Source: Epiperipatus broadwayi (lineage: Eukaryota; Onychophora; Udeonychophora; Euonychophora; Peripatidae). From it: a stretch of DNA of 64,000 nucleotides. Position 1 is the first letter of the stretch. Each line of letters begins with the position of its first letter. Where the stretch lies: contig JAQFVV010006451.1 of NCBI GenBank assembly GCA_028023455.1, positions 1,165,501 through 1,229,500 of the forward strand. Reading direction: 5' to 3'. The notes beneath the pieces are model-generated. The model saw only the letters and a program-made list of their open reading frames with translations, searched no databases and was not told where the DNA came from. The translations under genes were made by a program, and so were the position numbers. This document shows positions 58,052 through 64,000 of this stretch, in pieces.

Positions 58052-58730
58052 TTTATATATATATATAGAGAGAGAGAGAGACAATACTTAAAGAATACTT
58101 TTTTTTTACTAAAACTCATTGTAGTTCAAAACATTTCTCAACAGCCTTTCATGTTTATCAAATAGCAAGTGGTAATGATTTGAACAATTTTTTATTCTTG
58201 TTTTATTTTTTAGATAAAAATAACTAAATACTCACTTAATGAGTAGATGGTTGTCTAACATGACTGTATTTTGTTTATCTGAAAGAAAAGCCCTGAGCAT
58301 GTTACATTCAGATTTAACTCCGATTACTGACATAGCATGTAGTAGGATAATCATTGTATTGTCGATCCTTCCATATCATAAAATATAATTAATACAATTA
58401 TTAAAGTTATTATTTAATATTATAAAAGGAAAATAATTTTTCTTTGAAAAATTAAATTATTTACCTTCACAATCACTGAAACCCTTGCATCCCATGGTTT
58501 TCTTGATTTATAGATAGTATTTTCGTAAAATAATAAATTTTCTATCTATGGTATAATTAAGGCATCATATTATTTTTAATAACAAAGAAATCAGTTATGT
58601 TTTGAAATCATTCTTTACATAAAACTTGCTTCTTAAAAAAGCAAAAATATTATAGATTTGTTTATTGCTGAGAAGTTTGTAAGAAATTTGAGCATCGAAA
58701 ATAAAAAAAAATGTGTTGTTATATCTTCAG
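58052..58730. other. A+T-rich sequence with no assigned feature
   Basis: Apart from a short AG microsatellite (58068-58082) nothing is recognised. Confidence 0.4.
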
Positions 58731-58734
58731 AAAG

Positions 58735-59160
58735 AGCCACAATCCCATTGCACTAATAAGGGAATATGCACATAAATGAAAAAATGTGGGTAATTTAGTC
58801 TTCAAGTTGTGAAAGGAAGGCATAGAAAATATTAGGCAACTGTTAATTGAATGTAAAAACCTGCAAGCAGATAGGATACAAATAATGAAGTTGTGGAAGA
58901 ATAAATATAAACAAGGTGATTATACAGAAAATGGGTTCTTGAGTTTTATGCTGGGTTTGGGAAAAGATAAGGAAGATTTAGATATAAAGGTCATGAGTTG
59001 ACAAAGATTTTGTTGTGGAAATGAAAATGGATCAGGATAGAGAAGAATATGGGAAAAACTTAGGGTGGGGAAGGAAAAGGAAGGTAACGTGGCTCTGGAC
59101 ATAGTGATTGGAAGATTCCTAAAGTTGAAAAAGGAGAAGTCATAGTGCTTCACATGGCAT
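58735..59160 (+). pseudogene. Possible non-LTR retrotransposon C-terminal relic
   Basis: The plus strand reads ENIRQLLIECKNLQADRIQ (about 58828-58884), resembling the ET..HLL.EC zinc-knuckle-like tail of some LINE RTs, then NGFLSFMLGLGKDKEDL and, after stops, KEGNVALDIVIGRFLKLKKE (about 59078-59140). The stretch is purine-rich and less A+T-biased than its flanks. I cannot assign the clade. Confidence 0.35.
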
Positions 59161-59164
59161 CACA

Positions 59165-60680
59165 TCACATAATGTAGTTGTGCTATGCTTGGCTTTAGTG
59201 TCATACTTCAGAAGTTACAGTAGATTATAAATGTTTTCACTGCAACTGTCAAGAGATTGCATAGATATTATTTGCTTCAAGTTAATAAATACTAAGATTA
59301 TTTCAAATAGAACTCTAACTTATTAATCTTTGTCTAAATTGAATGCTAATTTTCAACCTAAAATAATGTGAATAAGATCATGTTACACTACTCTTTTGAT
59401 GTTCTAAATTTTAAAAGGTTTATTGTGCAAATAATTGATAAGCAAATATTTCCCATCAAATGGTTGGGATAATGGGACGAATGTCAAACACAATTTTTAA
59501 AGCAATTATCCAAATAAAATCATTTTATAATAAAATTTTGTTTATATTCGTAAATAGTCAATAATTAGTCAAACTTACGTTAGACACCCAAAAAGCAGAA
59601 AGTTTTTCTTGGAAGAGAATTTGTTCTTTTTTTAAGTTTACTGTTGATTATAATAAAACTTTTAAAGCAATCTATCAAAATTACTTTTAATAATTTCAAT
59701 TGTTGCATTTTAAAACTTTAATTATATATATATGACTTTATTTCATTTAATAATGTAATTAAATTTTAATATAAAAAATATAATTTTAAATTTAATTGAA
59801 ATTAAAACATTTTGCTAACATTGAAAGGAGGCTGTTTCGTATCTGAAATATATTGTAATGTGATATATTATAATAAAAATTAATTGAGAATACATGGACT
59901 GGACAAAACCATAGGTATACACGCCATTTGTTTTTGTTTTTTTGTAGAAGAAAACTGAAAATACATCAACTATATTGTTTTTTCATATTTCTGAAAAATC
60001 TTTTGACAAGAAGAAAATGTTGGTTTTACAACTATTATTGAAAAAAAATAGCAAATCTGAATTTAAAAAGTGTCAAATTTTTGAACTCGAGCATTTGCAA
60101 CCAAAACTACCAAATAATTTTATGCATTAAGATAGATAATTATAAAAGTAATGATTGAAATTAATAAAAACAAAATAATTAGAAATTTGTTTTTACTGAG
60201 AATTACATAATATTACCAGTCACCAATTTAACTTACAGTTAACATTTTATGCTTTACAAATAAGAAACACATAAAATACCATTATTGAATATAATAAATT
60301 AATCGATTTCATGAATGATTTAGCATAGTTGTAAAATAACAAGACCAAAGCTAATTACATAAGCGAAGCACCTAAGTTATTCAGGCAACACATTAAAATG
60401 GATAATAAGATTAGACATTATACTGATAATAAATACATAATAAATATATTTATTTATTACATTTTTTTTTCCTGTTACATTCATTGTTTTGATTAGTAGA
60501 CTCTTTTAAATAAGCATATTCAATAATTTTAAAATGCACATTTTTAAGGCTTACCATAGGTGCCAAAATTAATCACTGAGGCCATAGACAATGACAAGAA
60601 GTAAAGTGTCCTGTAACAAAGCTCAGCATATAACATCTCACACTTAGATATCATATGCCCTTTTAATTAGTTAATCACCC
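59165..60680. other. A+T-rich sequence with no assigned feature
   Basis: Nothing recognised on either strand. Confidence 0.4.
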
Positions 60681-60683
60681 AAA

Positions 60684-61190
60684 TTGAAATTTTTAGTATC
60701 TATATAAACATATTGGACCATAGAGAAAGGTGGATAACCACCTTTATTGTAAAAAAATGGTATTGTTTAGGCATCATATTGAGATTCTTGATTATTATTG
60801 ATATTTGTATTAAGTTTTCACTGCTTTTAGTTTTTACTTTTATAAACCTATTTAACTTTGAACATTATTAGCTTTATTATTTAAGAAATACATAATTTCA
60901 GTGGAATTTGAAATTTATAATTGACTATTTGTTAATATGCTTTCGGAACAAGTTATATTAGCCTGTTGAATGAGGTTTATTTAAACTTTTTTGAATTAAT
61001 AATTTCACTCTCTGTAATAAAGTTGCAATTTTTAATGTCTATATAAACATATTGAACTAAAAATAAAGGTACATATCCAATTTTGTTGTAAAAAAGAAGG
61101 TTGCCTTGACAACAGATTGAGATTGTTGATTATTAATGATCTTGGGATTGTTAAAAGTGTTGACTGCTTTTGTGTATTTAACATTACTAT
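60684..61190 (+). repeat. Two diverged copies of a ~338-bp repeat unit
   Basis: The block with tctatataaacatattg, then a ttgtaaaaaa and gattgttgattatt-aat series, occurs at 60684-60840 and again at 61023-61185. They are direct repeats about 338 bp apart and well diverged. Confidence 0.55.
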
Positions 61191-61288
61191 TATATATATA
61201 TATATATTATCAAACCTTTTAATATAATAATTAAAAAAACAAGTCATATTTAACATGACATTACTTTTATAAGCTTGTAGTTACAAAA

Positions 61289-61467
61289 ATGCAATACAGA
61301 GAGCGTACCAATAGCTCAAACAAGCTCTTAATTAATAAGTGCAGTATGAGCTCAAAACCAGTTGGTCTGGAGATGAGAGTATTCTGGATAGATTTCAAAT
61401 ATTTTTCCATACCGCACTTATTAATTAAGAGCTTGTTTGACCTATTGGTACGTTCTCTGTATTACCT
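61289..61467. mobile_element. Foldback with ~58-bp near-perfect arms
   Basis: Arms 61291-61348 and 61409-61467 hold agctcttaattaataagtgc and complement. The loop of about 60 bp has ccagttggtctggagatgag. No hammerhead core found. The 90-codon plus frame is a consequence of the repeat. Confidence 0.75.
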
Positions 61468-61469
61468 TT

Positions 61470-62275
61470 TAATATATTATATACAGTACATTTTTGAGTC
61501 AATTTTTAATCAAAAGGTGTACCACACAGTTTTTTTCATATATACAAATCCTTTATTGTGATCAAAACTATACATTTAGAATAAAATGCTATTACAGAAA
61601 ATGTTATTTATTATTAATCTTTTGCATGGTTTTACTATAAATGTCCTGTTGGTCTTGCATGCAGGCTGAAATGACTTTAATTGTAAGAATCTTAAACCAT
61701 GAAAATATAAGCTTTTAATAATTTCAATGAGTAAAACACATTTAGATAATAAGACTTTAGTTATAACTATTATTTCTAGAAGTCAGATGCAATCAATAGT
61801 TGGGAAAAAAATATTTTTCAAGAGAAAAGACACCTGTGCATTTGCACATCATAGGCAGTTGCTGACAATGATTCTGGCAGAAAAATAAATTTTATTTTGT
61901 GTTTATTTTATACTTTTATTTTTGTAAAATTGTAGAATATTTATATATTAATTCTGGATTAACTCACAGCATTTTTTGGTACTATATGGTGGTGCTTTTG
62001 ACACCAGCTTAAATTTACTTCCTTGTATCAACAGATTATACTGTTCAAGTGTCAGTTTTACATTCACCTGTTGGTAAAAACTGGAACTAATATTGATTTT
62101 TAAAATTAAAAAAAATTTTAAGATTTAAATATCACACAAAGAATCTAATATAAAGAAATTGAATATGCTGCTGATTTGTAGTTATTTTGCTCTCAAAGTA
62201 GCCACTGCATTTGCAAAGAAATCAAGTCATACTTCACATGACTTAATTTAATAAGCTTTTACTATAAATGTTATA
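61470..62275. other. A+T-rich sequence with no assigned feature
   Basis: Nothing recognised on either strand. Confidence 0.4.
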
Positions 62276-62279
62276 TAAT

Positions 62280-62530
62280 AAGCTTTAATAGCTTTTACAA
62301 GATTTTTCAAATATCTCTATCCCAGTGAGGTGCTAGGATATTCAGACATTAGATGTCAGAATATCCTAATGCCTTACTGAGGAAAGCCAAAAGCTAGAAT
62401 CTGGTCTGGGGAAGGTATTCAGACATTAGAAGTCTGAATAACCTAGCACCTCACTGAGGAAAGCCAAAAGCTAGAAACCAGGTTGGGGATAGAGATATTC
62501 GGAAAAGCTTGTTAAGAGCTATTAAAGCTC
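62280..62530. mobile_element. Foldback with two tandem FB1-like hammerhead cores
   Basis: Arms 62282-62340 and 62470-62527 (caaatatctctatccc, gctttaatagctttta and complements). Inside lie two direct copies of an FB1-like core about 84 bp apart, at 62371-62412 and 62450-62490. Its sequence differs clearly from FB1 outside the core. Confidence 0.72.
62371..62412 (+). ncRNA. Hammerhead-like motif, first of two
   Basis: GCCUUA, CUGAGGA (62377-62383), A, AGC/GCU around CAAAA, A, GAAU (for GAAA), CUGGU, cleavable C at 62406, UGGGGA. Helix I pairs over 5 bp with two G-U. The second copy (about 62453-62488) has GAAA but a changed cleavage region (CCAGGUU). Confidence 0.42.
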
Positions 62531-63330
62531 AATCTTGAAATAAAAATTTATATTTTCCATAGTTTGTTTATAATTATGATTTATTTTTGAAAAATATTTC
62601 TAAAATACTTATTGTTTTGGCAATAGTATAATGATTAGACTAAGATTTTATTTAAAAATCATTTGTGTTTCAGAATACAAGTGAAGAAAATGGTAATAAC
62701 AGAAAGTAGAATGATGTGATTGGCTGAAAAATGAATGTGTTTATTATCAGTGCAACTAATGTTTTTTTTATTTGTTAAAAATTATAATTAATTGCTAAAA
62801 TTTTAAAACATAACTTCATTGCTTTATGTAGTCTTTATAAAAATTCATTTGCATATTAGTAGTTCAAATATATTTTATATTGTTCTAAGACATTTTCTAC
62901 CAATTGTGGAATAGTTATATTTTTCAGTTTATTATATTTTATCTGTATTTCCAAAGTTGATACATTATTTTGATGAATAATTTTTATATTTATATTTCCA
63001 AAACATAATTTTGAAAATTGTGAAAATATAATGCATAATAAAGTTCATTATTAAAATAAAAAATTGGAACTTTAATCCAAATGTCATGTGATGTTTATAC
63101 TTAGCTTTTGTTTGCATTTTTATGACATCAAACAAAAAATACCTTTTATAAATAACTAAAATGTTGTTTTTTAAAATTGAAAAGTTAATTAAAGGCTTTT
63201 ATATTAACTTGCCCAGTCTTTGTTTCTAACTGTATTTCCACATTTTTGAATCCATTCCCATTTAGAATTCAAACTCACATTCTTATATTTCCCAAGAAAA
63301 CTCCTTAAAAACTTAGCTAACAGAAAAATT
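62530..63330. other. A+T-rich sequence with no assigned feature
   Basis: Nothing recognised on either strand. Confidence 0.4.
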
Positions 63331-63337
63331 ATATTTA

Positions 63338-63449
63338 TAGAATAAAATTTTGTTAATATTGATTTCATTATTAAATTAATAAAAATAAAAATATATGTAT
63401 CTGATGGAAACATTACATTTGTAGAATAAAATTTTGTTAATATTGATTT
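63338..63449 (+). repeat. Short direct duplication, 84 bp apart
   Basis: tagaataaaattttgttaat followed by attgattt occurs at 63338-63365 and 63422-63449. It explains the internal repeat in the minus-strand 98-codon frame over 63204-63500, which I do not call. Confidence 0.7.
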
Positions 63450-63713
63450 AACCGAATCAAAAAGCGAATACATAAGTATTTTTATATAATAGATGATCAC
63501 ATGATATTTAAATTTAGAATTTGTTTGTTAAAGGGCACATTTTTTATTTTTATATCTTATTATTAAATTGTAATTACTGTCAGAATTTTTTGTAATTTTA
63601 ATCATTTTTTTAAAATAATATGTAAGTATAACTAAAAAATAAAATGTAGAAAAAGATTTTTAAAAATAATACTTTTATGTAAATAGCTGAATAAATAGTA
63701 GAAAAATAATAAA

Positions 63714-63759
63714 AGCGTTGGTGGCATAGTGGTTAGCATAGCCGCCTGCAAGCTGTTTG
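63714..63759 (+). mobile_element. tRNA-derived short SINE (copy 7), 3' half missing
   Basis: AGCGTTGGTGGCATAGTGG then TTAGCATAGCCGCCTGCAAG matches the 5' half of the SINE body, with a good A box. The B box and tail are absent; the sequence departs after CTGTTTGAGG. Confidence 0.65.
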
Positions 63760-64000
63760 AGGCCATAGAAATCAGAAAGGTGTCAAATATTTTTATGAAA
63801 TGACACAGTATGTTTTTCAGTCGATTATTTTGTTAATTTTCTACTTTTTAATCAACTGTTTACATAAAAAAGCATTATTCAATTTTTTTTTTACATATTA
63901 TTTTTAGTCAAACAAGATTATTTTTATTTTTAGGACTTATGATTTTAATAAAACGTATTGAAAACAATGATTTGATTAAGAATAAATTGTTTTTCATTAA

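Overview
This is a very A+T-rich (roughly three quarters A+T by eye) animal-type nuclear window. I recognise no host protein-coding gene in it: no long ORF, no convincing exon series, no canonical tRNA or rRNA gene. Almost everything recognisable is mobile DNA: Penelope-like elements (PLEs, with RT plus GIY-YIG endonuclease), RTE-type LINEs, one Ty3/gypsy integrase fragment, ultra-short tRNA-derived SINEs with clear target-site duplications, many long foldback elements, a young 404-bp tandem satellite and a 226-bp (TTA)n tract. The mix points to a large, repeat-rich invertebrate genome; I cannot name the species.

Layout. 0.3-2 kb: PLE remnant between inverted arms. 2-9 kb: a SINE, foldbacks and small hairpins. 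10-11 kb: PLE arm pair with a second foldback beside it. 11-16 kb: old ~350-bp repeats, foldbacks, a SINE. 17.2-18.3 kb: Ty3/gypsy zinc-binding and integrase remnant (minus). 21.4-24.3 kb: nearly full-length decayed RTE LINE (minus). 25.7-27.9 kb: 5.4 near-identical copies of a ~404-bp satellite. 28.7-31.7 kb: PLE termini, a foldback, an RTE 5' fragment and two SINEs. 34-41.3 kb: foldbacks, a SINE, the microsatellite. 45.4-47.9 kb: RTE remnant split by a 1.07-kb foldback with its own target-site duplication. 49.3-49.9 kb: foldback with a 62-bp tandem array. 52.6-58.1 kb: two PLEs, one carrying a nested RTE. 58-64 kb: decayed repeats and foldbacks.

The main observation joins these parts. The satellite, two foldback families and several PLE termini all contain the order of parts expected of a type I hammerhead ribozyme: helix I strand, CUGANGA core, a short helix II hairpin, GAAA, a short self-complementary helix III, a cleavable NUH position and the other helix I strand. 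In the satellite (minus strand, once per unit) helix I is a perfect 6 bp. In the family at 8.0, 29.4, 40.8 and 43.6 kb the core is close to canonical, with a G-C pair closing helix II in the best copy. Several elements have 13-16 bp target-site duplications, which implies movement through RNA. Together they look like metazoan retrozymes, non-autonomous hammerhead RNAs that PLE machinery may mobilise. Hammerheads in PLEs and retrozymes are established knowledge. The assignments here are by hand and not computed. In the satellite and the FB1 family the pair closing helix II is a U-U or A-A mismatch, so activity is an open question.
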